Shown here one piece after another: positions 46,234 through 54,828 of a stretch of 64,000 nucleotides of DNA (position 1 is its first letter; each line of letters opens with the position of its first letter). Origin of the DNA: an uncultured Candidatus Hydrogenedens sp. (GTDB lineage Bacteria > Desulfobacterota_D > UBA1144); the NCBI GenBank assembly GCA_902609885.1, contig CACLTT010000002.1, positions 62,001 through 126,000 on the forward strand, written 5' to 3'. A model generated the notes under the pieces. That model did no database searches, was not told the DNA's origin, and worked only from the letters and a program-made list of their open reading frames with translations. The position numbers were made by a program, and so were the translations under genes.

Positions 46234-47319
46234 ATGCCTGGAAATTCTTTTGGTCAATTTTTTAAAATCACTTCTTGGGGGGAATCTCACGGTAAGGCTC
46301 TAGGGGTTATTATTGATGGATGCCCTGCAGGTATTAAATTGAATGAAAAAGATATACAAATTGAGCTGGACAAAAGGAAGCCCGGTCAAAGTAGATTTAC
46401 TACCCCTAGAAAAGAGCCAGATAAGATAGAAATATTATCTGGAACATTTAAAGGTAAAACAACGGGAACACCAATATCTATGTTAATAATGAACATTGAT
46501 GCGATATCAAAATCCTATTCTAATTTTAAGGATATTTATAGACCAGGACATGCTGATTTAAGTTATGATGAAAAATACGGAATTAGAGATTATAGAGGAG
46601 GAGGAAGATCTTCGAATAGAGAAACAGTTGCAAGAGTTGCAGCAGGCGCTGTAGCTAAAAAAGTCCTCAATTCATTCAAAATTAAAACCATAGGTTTTGT
46701 TGCCCAGATAGGTAATATAAAATGTAGCAAGTTTGTAGAAAAATACATTGAAAAAAATCCATTAAGAATTTCAGATAAATCTAAATATAATGAAATGACA
46801 GCACTAATTGATAGCGTTAGAAAGGAAGGCGACTCTGTGGGTGGAGCAATAGAAGTTCGTTCAATAGGGGTTCCAGCGGGACTTGGATCTCCTGTTTTTG
46901 AAAAAATTGATGCAAAATTAGCTTCAGCTATAATGAGCATTGGAGGTGTTAGAGGTTTTGAAATTGGAACAGGTTTCTCAATTGCAGAAAAAAAAGGATC
47001 AGAAGTGAATGATATTATTTTGGGAAAAAATGGTAGCAAGATTAAGTTTAAATCAAACAATGCCGGAGGTATTCTTGGTGGAATTACAAATGGTAATACT
47101 ATCGTATTAAGGTTTGCACTTAAACCAACTTCATCTATATCCAAAGAACAGGAGTCTATAAATTCTCAAGGGAGAAAGAAAAAACTAAAAGTTACAGGAA
47201 GACATGATCCATGCTTATGTCCCAGAGCTGTACCTATTGCAGAAGCAATGGTTAACCTAGTTTTGTTAGACTGTATAATGGAGAATCAATTATCAAATAT
47301 CAAAAAGATTTCTATTTGA
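46234..47319 (+). CDS. aroC: Chorismate synthase
   Basis: Final step of the shikimate pathway, using reduced flavin. 361 aa. Signatures: GQFFKITSWGESHGKALG, RPGHADLSYDEKYGIRDYRGGGRSS and GRHDPCLCPRAVPIAEAM. The 3' end overlaps the convergent flavodoxin gene by 8 nt. The neighbouring flavodoxin could help supply reduced flavin (inference). Confidence 0.97.
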   Translation: MPGNSFGQFFKITSWGESHGKALGVIIDGCPAGIKLNEKDIQIELDKRKPGQSRFTTPRKEPDKIEILSGTFKGKTTGTPISMLIMNIDAISKSYSNFKDIYRPGHADLSYDEKYGIRDYRGGGRSSNRETVARVAAGAVAKKVLNSFKIKTIGFVAQIGNIKCSKFVEKYIEKNPLRISDKSKYNEMTALIDSVRKEGDSVGGAIEVRSIGVPAGLGSPVFEKIDAKLASAIMSIGGVRGFEIGTGFSIAEKKGSEVNDIILGKNGSKIKFKSNNAGGILGGITNGNTIVLRFALKPTSSISKEQESINSQGRKKKLKVTGRHDPCLCPRAVPIAEAMVNLVLLDCIMENQLSNIKKISI

Positions 47320-47815
47320 ATTGCTCAATTATTGTTTTACACCAGGCTTCTACACGTTCTTCAGTTAGTTCTGGCTCATTATCATTATCAATTCCTAGCC
47401 CAACGAATTGACCATCTTTTTCAGCCTTAGAAAAATCGTATTCATATCCATCAGTTGAAGTCTGACCGATAGTAATACCACCCTTTGATGTAATTTTTTC
47501 TTCAAGAATACCTAAGGCATCTAGGAAGGAGGAGCTATATATATTTTGATCTCCACATCCATAATAAGCTACTTTTTTACCTGAAAAATCAATGCTATCT
47601 AATTCATCAAATTTACTTCTCCAATCTTCTTGAAGCAAACCAATGTCCCAAGTTGGACAACCAATAATGATTCTATCAAAGTCTGACATTTTATTTAAAT
47701 CTTGTTCATAAACATCAAACACTTCAATCTCACAATCAGACATTTGATCTTGAATTAAGTCAGCTACCTCTTGAGTTGCTGCGCTAGTTGTTCCATAAAA
47801 TAATCCAATTTTCAT
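47312..47815 (-). CDS. fldA: Long-chain flavodoxin
   Basis: 167 aa low-potential FMN electron carrier, used instead of ferredoxin, often under iron limitation. FMN phosphate loop FYGTTSAATQEVA; aromatic contact regions CPTWDIGLLQEDW and YYGCGDQNIYSSSF; a long-chain insert near QTSTDGYEYDFSKA. The protein is acidic. An AAGGGGG ribosome site precedes the ATG; a TATAAT-like box lies about 45 nt upstream, so it has a conventional leader. Confidence 0.92.
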   Translation of the reverse strand: MKIGLFYGTTSAATQEVADLIQDQMSDCEIEVFDVYEQDLNKMSDFDRIIIGCPTWDIGLLQEDWRSKFDELDSIDFSGKKVAYYGCGDQNIYSSSFLDALGILEEKITSKGGITIGQTSTDGYEYDFSKAEKDGQFVGLGIDNDNEPELTEERVEAWCKTIIEQFK

Positions 47816-47902
47816 GATAAAAACCCCCTTAAAATCAAATATGGACCTTTCGTGTCTATAATTATAAATAAAAAAATAGTTTTATCAATAAAGGAAAAAA
47901 AT

Positions 47903-49042
47903 CTATAATTGATCAAGGATATTTGATGCAGTTGATACACCCAAGCCAGGAGTAAAATCATATTTTAATTCTTGTAAAATATTTTCGACGCCTGCAATAA
48001 CTGAAATCATATCACCTTTATCAACATAGCCCATATGAGTAATTCTGAAAATTTTTCCTTTGGCTTGATCTTGACCACCAGCAACAATCATTCCATATTT
48101 ATTTTTTAAACCTTTAATTATTTCACCAGCATTTATATGTTCCGGAGATTTAATGACAGAAAGGGCGGTGCTAGAGCATCCAGGAGCAAAATTTTCTAAT
48201 CCTATTGATCCAAATCCTTTTATTGTTGCTTCAGACATTACAGTATGCCTTTTAAACAAATTATCTAGTCCAAGTTTATCAAAATATTCTAAAACTGCAT
48301 TTAAACCCATCACTAAATTAACTGCTGGGGTCCATGGAGATGTTTTTTTCAAACTATTTTTATAGGCTTGTTTAAGATCTAAATAAAATTTTGGCAAGTC
48401 GGACTTTTCATAAAAATCCCAAGCTTTTTGACTAAGGCTAATGAAAGCTAAACCAGGAGGAAGCATAAAAGCTTTTTGTGAACCACCTATAAGAACATCG
48501 ATACCCCATTTATCAAATTCAACTGGAAATGCACCAACAGCAGTAATACCATCTACTATTAGTAAAACATCATCAAGATTCTTTGTAATTTTTGAAATTT
48601 CTTCAATAGGGTGCTCTACCCCGGTAGAAGTCTCACTTGCCTGAATAAGAATTGCTTTAATTTCTTTATTATCTTCTAGTGTCTTTTTAATTTCTTTTGC
48701 TTCAACAGCTTTTCCCCATTCAACTTTTAATTCTATAACATTCACTCCATAAGCATTACAAATTTTCCCCCATCTTTCTCCAAATTTGCCACCATTTACA
48801 ACTAAAGCGCTATCACCTTTACTTAGAGTATTTGAAACTGCTGCATCCATTGCCCCAGTGCCAGATGAAGCTAAAATCAAGACCTCTTCATTTGTCATGA
48901 AAACCTTCTTTAAACCTAAAGTTGCTTTATAGAAAATTTCTTCAAATTCTGATGTCCTGTGATGTATTATTGGTTTTGCCATTTCAAGCATGACAAATTC
49001 TGGCACAGGTACTGGTCCAGGCGTTAAAACATAATTTTTCAA
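47903..49042 (-). CDS. Serine-glyoxylate/alanine-glyoxylate class V aminotransferase
   Basis: PLP enzyme, 379 aa from the chosen TTG start, which is preceded by GGGGGA and begins KNYVLTPGPVPVPE as in homologues (a longer frame from 49096 adds 18 unlikely residues). Catalytic lysine in GGSQKAFMLPPGLA; ASSGTGAMDAAVSN binds phosphate. The family covers serine-pyruvate, serine-glyoxylate and alanine-glyoxylate transaminases; exact substrate not readable. Flavodoxin follows 87 nt downstream. Confidence 0.88.
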   Translation of the reverse strand: MKNYVLTPGPVPVPEFVMLEMAKPIIHHRTSEFEEIFYKATLGLKKVFMTNEEVLILASSGTGAMDAAVSNTLSKGDSALVVNGGKFGERWGKICNAYGVNVIELKVEWGKAVEAKEIKKTLEDNKEIKAILIQASETSTGVEHPIEEISKITKNLDDVLLIVDGITAVGAFPVEFDKWGIDVLIGGSQKAFMLPPGLAFISLSQKAWDFYEKSDLPKFYLDLKQAYKNSLKKTSPWTPAVNLVMGLNAVLEYFDKLGLDNLFKRHTVMSEATIKGFGSIGLENFAPGCSSTALSVIKSPEHINAGEIIKGLKNKYGMIVAGGQDQAKGKIFRITHMGYVDKGDMISVIAGVENILQELKYDFTPGLGVSTASNILDQL

Positions 49043-49113
49043 AAAATTCCCCCATTTAAATATTGATGTTAATATTAAATATAACAGAAATAACAAATTT
49101 TTTTTGAAAGAAA

Positions 49114-50209
49114 ATGATAGAATTAAAGCAAATATTAAAAAATAATCAATTAAAGCTACAAAAGATTAGAGAATATCTTTGACCCGGAAAAATTAGAGAT
49201 TGAAATTACAAGTCTTGAGGAATTATCAAAAAAAGATAATTTTTGGGATAATCAAAATTCAGCTCAATCAGTATTGAAAAGATTATCTATATTGAAAAAG
49301 AAGGTATGCCATTTAGCTGACCTTGAAAAAGATAATACAGATAATATAGAACTTGTAGAGTTATATGATGAAGGTGAAAATAACAAAGAAGCAATTTCTG
49401 AACTTGAAAAAAATATTTTAGAACTTGCGGAAATGATCAGAAAGTTCGACATTCAAACTGTTCTTTCAAGTAGTGAAGATTCAAACAATGCAATTTTATC
49501 AATTAATTCGGGAGCGGGTGGGACCGAAGCCCAAGACTGGGCAGAAATGATTTGTAGAATGTATCTGAGATATTCTGAACTAAATAATTTTAAAGCAGAA
49601 TTTTTAGATAAACTTGATGGTGATGAGGCTGGTATAAAAAACTGCACAATATTTATCAAAGGAGAGTATGCATATGGCATGTTGAGAAATGAATCCGGAG
49701 TTCACAGGTTGGTTAGAATATCTCCATTTGATTCCAACAAAAGAAGGCATACTTCTTTTGCCTCAGTATCTGTTACACCTGAATTTACTCAAGAAATTGA
49801 TATTTCAATTAATGAAAAGGATCTAAAAATTGACACTTTTAGAGCAGGTGGAGCTGGCGGTCAACATTTGAATAAAACCGATTCTGCAGTAAGAATCACA
49901 CATATACCATCAGGGCTGGTAGTGTCTTGTCAAAATCAGAGATCACAACATCAAAATAAGTCATTTGCAATGAAAATTTTAAGTTCCAAACTATATGATT
50001 TGGAATTAGATAAATTAAAATCTAAAGAAGATGAAATTAATATAAATAAGAAAGAAATTGCATGGGGGAATCAAATTAGATCATACATACTGCATCCTTA
50101 TCGAATGATCAAAGATCATAGAACAAATGATGAAATTGGTAATGTTGATGCATTCCTGGATGGGGATATTGGCCATTTGATAGAAAATTTATTATCGAAA
50201 ATAAAATAA
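49114..50209 (+). CDS. prfB: Peptide chain release factor 2 (programmed +1 frameshift)
   Basis: Two overlapping frames give 364 aa. Frame 1 from ATG 49114 encodes 22 residues ending at an in-frame TGA (49180-49182); a +1 shift on CTT-TGA-C continues in the frame that holds the rest of RF2. Motifs: SPF anticodon-like tripeptide in RISPFDSN and GGQ in FRAGGAGGQHLNKTDS. This is the classic RF2 autoregulation: low RF2 slows termination at UGA and favours the shift. Not a pseudogene. Confidence 0.95.
49165..49183 (+). other. prfB +1 frameshift site
   Basis: Reads TTAGAGAATATCTTTGACC in this area. The slippery CTT-TGA-C is canonical. The stimulatory ribosome-binding element, AGGGGG in E. coli at the same 3-nt distance, is degenerate here (AGAGAA). 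Confidence 0.9.
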
Positions 50210-50221
50210 ATAAAATTAATA

Positions 50222-50227
50222 TATAAT
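50222..50227 (+). promoter_or_regulatory. -10 box (TATAAT) for leaderless nadK
   Basis: Perfect TATAAT, 6 nt (ATACTA), then ATG. No ribosome site and no -35 match at 16-18 bp. Confidence 0.7.
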
Positions 50228-50233
50228 ATACTA

Positions 50234-51088
50234 ATGAACATAGGGGTTGTATGTAAGCCAAATCTACCAAATATTGATGAAATAGACGAAGTATTATTGG
50301 AATATTTCAAAAATAAAGATTGTAAGATCTTCTATGATAAAAATTATCACATAAAGCCTGAAGATACATTAGTTGAATTAAAAGAGTTGGCTTCAAAATC
50401 AGACCTCATACTTGCTTTTGGCGGTGATGGGACTCTTTTGCACATAGCCGAAGAAGCTGCTTTGCAAAAAAAACCTGTTATTGGGTTTAATTTAGGAAAT
50501 TTAGGCTTTTTGACTGAGGCACCACTTTCAAATTTTCAAACTATTTTGGATAATTATTTCAAAAATAATTTGAGATCTGATTTAAGAAATCTAATAAATG
50601 CACACTTAATTAAAGAAAATAAAAATGAGGTTAAACAGAATTTTCTTAATGATATTGTTATAAGCAAAGGTGCATTATCAAAAATTATTGATTTAAATGT
50701 TTTTATAGACGATAAATTAGTTTCTCAAGTTAGAGCTGATGGAATAATTATTTCTTCTCCTACGGGTTCAACAGCATATTCATTGTCAGCAGGTGGACCG
50801 ATTGTCGCGCCCAATCTTCCACTTATTATAGTAACTCCAATTTGCCCTCACACATTAACAAACCGACCCTTAGTTATTTCCGATAAAAGTAAGGTTTCGG
50901 TTTCTGTTGATTCTTCAAATCCAATATATGTTTCATTTGATGGATCGAATAGTGAAGAACTTAAAGGAAAATTTATAATAAATATTGAAAAATCAAATTT
51001 AAACTTCAATCTTTTGAGAATGAAAAAAAATGAATATTTTTCAGTTTTAAAAAATAAATTAATGTGGAGTAATTCTTATGAGCCCTAA
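50234..51088 (+). CDS. nadK: NAD kinase
   Basis: Makes NADP+ from NAD+ and ATP. 284 aa. ATP-grasping GGDGTLL in LAFGGDGTLLHIAEEA, FNLGNLGFLTE, and the NAD site SSPTGSTAYSLSAGGPIV. Its end overlaps the following small gene by 11 nt. Confidence 0.95.
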   Translation: MNIGVVCKPNLPNIDEIDEVLLEYFKNKDCKIFYDKNYHIKPEDTLVELKELASKSDLILAFGGDGTLLHIAEEAALQKKPVIGFNLGNLGFLTEAPLSNFQTILDNYFKNNLRSDLRNLINAHLIKENKNEVKQNFLNDIVISKGALSKIIDLNVFIDDKLVSQVRADGIIISSPTGSTAYSLSAGGPIVAPNLPLIIVTPICPHTLTNRPLVISDKSKVSVSVDSSNPIYVSFDGSNSEELKGKFIINIEKSNLNFNLLRMKKNEYFSVLKNKLMWSNSYEP

Positions 51089-51446
51089 TAGAGAGAATTT
51101 CCTTCATGATTGGATAATTGAGGAAATTGAAAAAAAATTTTCAAAAGAATATAATGAAATTAAAGTTAATAAAATAAATGAAAAAAATTATGAATTTAGA
51201 GGTTTTTATCCCGATATAATTTTTGGAAATTATGGACAAATTATTATGATTGGCGAAGTTGAGACAGAATCTAATATAAATGAAAATATAATTGAAAAAT
51301 GGCAAAACCTAAAATCTTTAGATGTAGGCTGTGTTATATTTGTACCAAAGAATAAGTTAAAAGATGCAAGAGAGCTCTGTTGGAATAATCAAATAGTAGA
51401 AAGACTTAAGATTTCAACATATTCGGTTGAAATACCAATTAACTGA
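51078..51446 (+). CDS. Small protein with PD-(D/E)xK-like motif
   Basis: 122 aa, function unknown. After a charged helical N-terminus (residues 1-45) comes FYPDIIFGNYGQIIMIGEVE, matching the spacing of PD...(D/E)x(K/E/T) restriction-endonuclease-like folds (Asp51 and Glu65/Glu67), then a helix with KWQNL. No specificity domain or methylase nearby, so restriction is unlikely; a repair or RNA-related role, or an inactive fold, remain open. Its start overlaps nadK by 11 nt. Confidence 0.65.
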   Translation: MSPNRENFLHDWIIEEIEKKFSKEYNEIKVNKINEKNYEFRGFYPDIIFGNYGQIIMIGEVETESNINENIIEKWQNLKSLDVGCVIFVPKNKLKDARELCWNNQIVERLKISTYSVEIPIN

Positions 51447-52368
51447 ATTTGTATTCGCCAATTTTTATTCCATTAAGAAAATTGATGCCACTCATTACTT
51501 TTCTCCCACTTTTTTGAATTTTTAAAATTTCTATACTTCCTTTACCACAACAAACATACATTTTATTATCCTCTTTTTTAATTTCACCTGGTTCTCCAAA
51601 AATTTTATTATTTGAATTAGCCTCCAAGATATTAATTAATTGATCATTTGAATCTACGCAGTTCGCACCAGGCCACGGATAAGATCCTCGAATTAGATTA
51701 TTAATAATATTTGAGTCTTTTTCCCAATTAATTTTCGAAATATCTTTACTCATTTTTGGAGCAGTAGAGCTTTCGGCATCATTTTGAGCAAATGATTCAA
51801 ATTCATTACCTTTATTTTTAAAATTATTTATAAATATTTCTATTAAATTTGATCCAACAATAGCAAGTTTTTCGGTTAATGTTTCTACATTATCAAACTC
51901 ACTTATATCCAATTCCTCTGACAAAATTATATCGCCAGTATCCATTCCCTCATCCATCTTCATTATAGTTACACCAGTCGTTTTATCACCGTTAATAATT
52001 GACCAGTTTATTGGTGCAGCACCTCTATATTTTGGAAGTAAAGAAGAGTGAACATTAATAGATCCAAATTTCGGTAAATCGAGAACATCTTTATTTAAAA
52101 TTTTCCCATATGCTGCCACGAAAATAAAATCAGGTTTAATATTTTTGATTTCCTCGATAATACTAGCATTACCTTTTATTTTATCTGGCTGAAGAATTCT
52201 TAAATTATTTTCGATGGAATATTTCTTTACTTCACTAATTTCTATCTTTTTATTTCTTCCTGAGGGTTTATCTGGCTGACATAAAACTAATTTGATATTT
52301 ACAATTTTAGAGAGTTTTTCTAAAATATATTTACCAAACAATGGAGTTCCCATAAATATACAATTCAT
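51439..52368 (-). CDS. fmt: Methionyl-tRNA formyltransferase
   Basis: Formylates initiator tRNA. 309 aa with the formyl-THF site HSSLLPKYRGAAPINWSI (catalytic Asn/His/Asp region includes INVH and MDTGD) and a C-terminal OB-like tRNA-binding domain. def, usually adjacent, is absent here. The start is 6 nt after a minus-strand TAGAAT. Overlaps the convergent 122-aa gene by 8 nt. Confidence 0.95.
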   Translation of the reverse strand: MNCIFMGTPLFGKYILEKLSKIVNIKLVLCQPDKPSGRNKKIEISEVKKYSIENNLRILQPDKIKGNASIIEEIKNIKPDFIFVAAYGKILNKDVLDLPKFGSINVHSSLLPKYRGAAPINWSIINGDKTTGVTIMKMDEGMDTGDIILSEELDISEFDNVETLTEKLAIVGSNLIEIFINNFKNKGNEFESFAQNDAESSTAPKMSKDISKINWEKDSNIINNLIRGSYPWPGANCVDSNDQLINILEANSNNKIFGEPGEIKKEDNKMYVCCGKGSIEILKIQKSGRKVMSGINFLNGIKIGEYKFS

Positions 52369-52374
52369 GTATAT

Positions 52375-52380
52375 ATTCTA
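52375..52380 (-). promoter_or_regulatory. -10 box (TAGAAT) for leaderless fmt
   Basis: Minus-strand TAGAAT with 6 nt (ATATAC) to the fmt ATG, no ribosome site. Confidence 0.55.
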
Positions 52381-52435
52381 TCATCCAGAATTTCAAACTG
52401 GATAAGATAATTTTTTAATTTATATTATTGTAGTG

Positions 52436-53806
52436 ATGAAATCTCTTATTTCTAAATTTATTATATTTAATCTTTTTATAATTAATATAGGATATGCATT
52501 TACTCTTGACACATTACCCGATCTTGTAGATGAAATTAATCCATCGGTGGTAAGAATTGAAATATCTAGTAACCAGCAAGTTGACTATGGGATTACAGGC
52601 GACCCTTTTTTTGATGAATTTTTTAAGAGACAGTTCGGTGACAATTTTAAGCCACAACCAAGAAAAGGACTGGGTTCAGGTTTTATCTATAAAAATAATG
52701 GATTGATAGTAACTAATTTCCATGTAATTGAAAACGCTGATGAAATTGAAATCGTTTTACACAATGAAAAAAAATATAAAGCAAATATAGTTGGAACTGA
52801 TAAAAGAACAGATGTAGCCTTATTGAAAATTGATTCTAAGGAAAATTTAAAATCATTAAATATTGGTAAATCTAAAAACTTAAAAATAGGTCAGTGGGTT
52901 GTGGCTATTGGAAATCCACTTGGGTTAGGCACAACCGTTACTACTGGAATAATTAGTGCCAAGGGTAGATATGTAGATGGATTAGGAACATATGTTGATT
53001 TCATACAAACTGACGCTGCATTAAACAAGGGAAATAGTGGAGGCCCATTATTTGACCTAAATGGAAACGTTATAGGAGTTAATACTGCAATTGCAGCTAG
53101 GGGTCAAGGTATAGGCTTTGCAATCCCAATTGATACAGTGGTTGATATTGTTGAACAACTCAGGATAAATGGAAAAGTTGAAAGAGGGTGGCTTGGAGTC
53201 GTTATACAATCTATTTCACCTGAGATAGCTGAGTCTCTCAAGCTAAAGAATACTAATGGTGCGCTTGTGTCCGAAATTCTCGTGGATAGCCCCGCATCAA
53301 ATTCAGGTTTACAAAGAGGAGATATAATTACCTCAGTTGATGGAAAAAAAATAAATAAAATGGAAGAGCTTCCCAGAATCATTGGATCATTAAAACCAAA
53401 AACGAAAGTTATTCTATCAGTTTTAAGGGATGGAAAAAAATTTAAAATTAATATATCTCTTGGAAGTATTCCTACTGAAAATATTATTAAGTCGCAGGTT
53501 CAAGATGATAAAATTAAAGATTCTGTTAGCAAATTCGGTTTTGAAGTAGTTAATAAAAACTTCAATAATGATGAGTCAATTTTATCTAACTTAGTAGTTT
53601 CTAAAATTTACCCGGATAGTCCAGCAGCATCTAAACTTCTAGTGGGTGATATAATTGTTGAGATGAATAAAAAAAGAACTCCGAATTTAATGGAGTTTAA
53701 CAAAATATTATCTAAAATTAAAAAAAATCAGCCAATCCTCTTTTTAATTCAAAGACCTTCAGGAGGAAAATATTCAACAATATATAGGTCTATAAAATCT
53801 AATTAA
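52436..53806 (+). CDS. degQ: Periplasmic serine protease (DegQ/HtrA family)
   Basis: About 456 aa: signal peptide (hydrophobic residues 6-22), trypsin-like domain with triad His in NFHVIENADEI, Asp in RTDVALLKI and Ser in NKGNSGGPLFD, then two PDZ domains (starting near GWLGVVIQSISP and FGFEVVNK). Periplasmic protein quality control. ATG at 52436 is preferred over GTG 52433; TATTAT lies 7 nt before it. Ends 1 nt from convergent thiG. Confidence 0.93.
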   Translation: MKSLISKFIIFNLFIINIGYAFTLDTLPDLVDEINPSVVRIEISSNQQVDYGITGDPFFDEFFKRQFGDNFKPQPRKGLGSGFIYKNNGLIVTNFHVIENADEIEIVLHNEKKYKANIVGTDKRTDVALLKIDSKENLKSLNIGKSKNLKIGQWVVAIGNPLGLGTTVTTGIISAKGRYVDGLGTYVDFIQTDAALNKGNSGGPLFDLNGNVIGVNTAIAARGQGIGFAIPIDTVVDIVEQLRINGKVERGWLGVVIQSISPEIAESLKLKNTNGALVSEILVDSPASNSGLQRGDIITSVDGKKINKMEELPRIIGSLKPKTKVILSVLRDGKKFKINISLGSIPTENIIKSQVQDDKIKDSVSKFGFEVVNKNFNNDESILSNLVVSKIYPDSPAASKLLVGDIIVEMNKKRTPNLMEFNKILSKIKKNQPILFLIQRPSGGKYSTIYRSIKSN

Positions 53807-53807
53807 T

Positions 53808-54569
53808 TTATTTTCTAAAAGGAATACCTTTTGAAGAAGTTGATGCAATAGGTTTTTTTGAGACAGAAATTGGTCCCGCTTTAATTGATTCGATCGTTGA
53901 ATTTACTCCATTATATATTGACTCAGCAAATTTAGGAGGGTTTTTTGATAGAGCAACAGCTGAGTTAAGAAGTATTCCATCATATCCTAATTCAATAACC
54001 TGACATGCATGTGATACCCTACCTATTCCAGCATCTATTATAAGAGTTGTATCCGGCAAAGATTTTCTAATAAGTTTTAATTTATTAATATTAACAAGAC
54101 CTTGACCGGTTCCGATAGGGGAGCCCCATGGCATTACAACTTTGCAACCAACTTCCACAAGCCTCCTAGCAAACTTAATGTCGTCTGTTGCATAAGGTAA
54201 AACTTTGAAGCCCAATTTTAATAATGTTTCAGACGCCTTTATTGTTCCTCTAACAGAGGGGGCTAGGTTCTTTTCATTTTCAATAACTTCAAGTTTTATA
54301 AAATCAGTTTCAAAAATATCTCGACACATAAGAGCTGTGTTTACGGCTTCTTTAACATTAAAACATCCCGCAGTATTTGGCAAAATTTTACAATTAGTTT
54401 TAGCTAAAGTTTTATAAAATTTTTCTGGCTTATCTCCTATTTTCCTGAGAGCTACTGTGATCATTTCGGTTTTTATATTTCTAACACATTTCAAAAATAT
54501 ATTTGGAGATGGATATTTTGATGATCCTAAAATGATATTATTTTTTAACTTTATATTATAAATTTGCAT
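53808..54569 (-). CDS. thiG: Thiazole synthase
   Basis: 253 aa TIM barrel making the thiazole of thiamine from DXP, dehydroglycine and ThiS-thiocarboxylate. Conserved VMPWGSPIGTGQGLVN, IIDAGIGRVSHA and LLNSAVALSKNPPKFA. Directly follows thiS with no gap. thiC/thiE/thiH or thiO are not in the window. Confidence 0.95.
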   Translation of the reverse strand: MQIYNIKLKNNIILGSSKYPSPNIFLKCVRNIKTEMITVALRKIGDKPEKFYKTLAKTNCKILPNTAGCFNVKEAVNTALMCRDIFETDFIKLEVIENEKNLAPSVRGTIKASETLLKLGFKVLPYATDDIKFARRLVEVGCKVVMPWGSPIGTGQGLVNINKLKLIRKSLPDTTLIIDAGIGRVSHACQVIELGYDGILLNSAVALSKNPPKFAESIYNGVNSTIESIKAGPISVSKKPIASTSSKGIPFRK

Positions 54570-54770
54570 TTATCCTCCAGGATGAGGCGAAACTACCTCA
54601 ACCACATCACCATCGTGTAAAAAAATTTTAGTGTAATTTCTTTTTGAAATAAACTCTCCATTAATTGCCACAGCTATAAATTTACTATCTATTTTTAATA
54701 ATCCAATTAAATCAATAACATTCTGATCAGAATTTAGTTTCTTGCTTTTACCATTGAGGATGATTTTCAC
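54570..54770 (-). CDS. thiS: Sulfur carrier protein ThiS
   Basis: 66 aa ubiquitin-like fold ending SPHPGG; the C-terminal glycine is adenylated then thiocarboxylated to donate sulfur for thiazole. The start codon is GTG with a minus-strand TATAAT 7 nt before it and no ribosome site. Forms a two-gene unit with thiG. Confidence 0.93.
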   Translation of the reverse strand: MKIILNGKSKKLNSDQNVIDLIGLLKIDSKFIAVAINGEFISKRNYTKIFLHDGDVVEVVSPHPGG

Positions 54771-54777
54771 AATTTTT

Positions 54778-54783
54778 ATTATA
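54778..54783 (-). promoter_or_regulatory. -10 box (TATAAT) for thiSG
   Basis: Minus-strand TATAAT with 7 nt to the thiS GTG, implying a leaderless or near-leaderless message that starts on GTG. Confidence 0.6.
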
Positions 54784-54828
54784 AATGAAAGGAAAAAAAA
54801 TTACATTAATTATGATATGATTGAATGA

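Noticed and set aside
46590..47144. 184-codon open frame antisense to aroC
   Set aside because: Shadow of a strongly conserved gene on the other strand; low-complexity Pro/Ser-rich translation, no ribosome site or -10 box.
49043..49096. Longer N-terminus for the class V aminotransferase
   Set aside because: The extra 18 residues are hydrophobic and unlike the family; the GGGGGA ribosome site and the homologous start KNYVLTPGP support TTG 49042.
49114..49182. prfB as a pseudogene with a premature TGA
   Set aside because: The stop sits exactly at the canonical RF2 frameshift site CTT-TGA-C and the rest of RF2 is intact.
49114..50209. UGA reassigned as a sense codon
   Set aside because: RF2 is present with SPF and GGQ, and TGA ends several genes here (hisD, ychF, rluD, secA, hspQ, folD).
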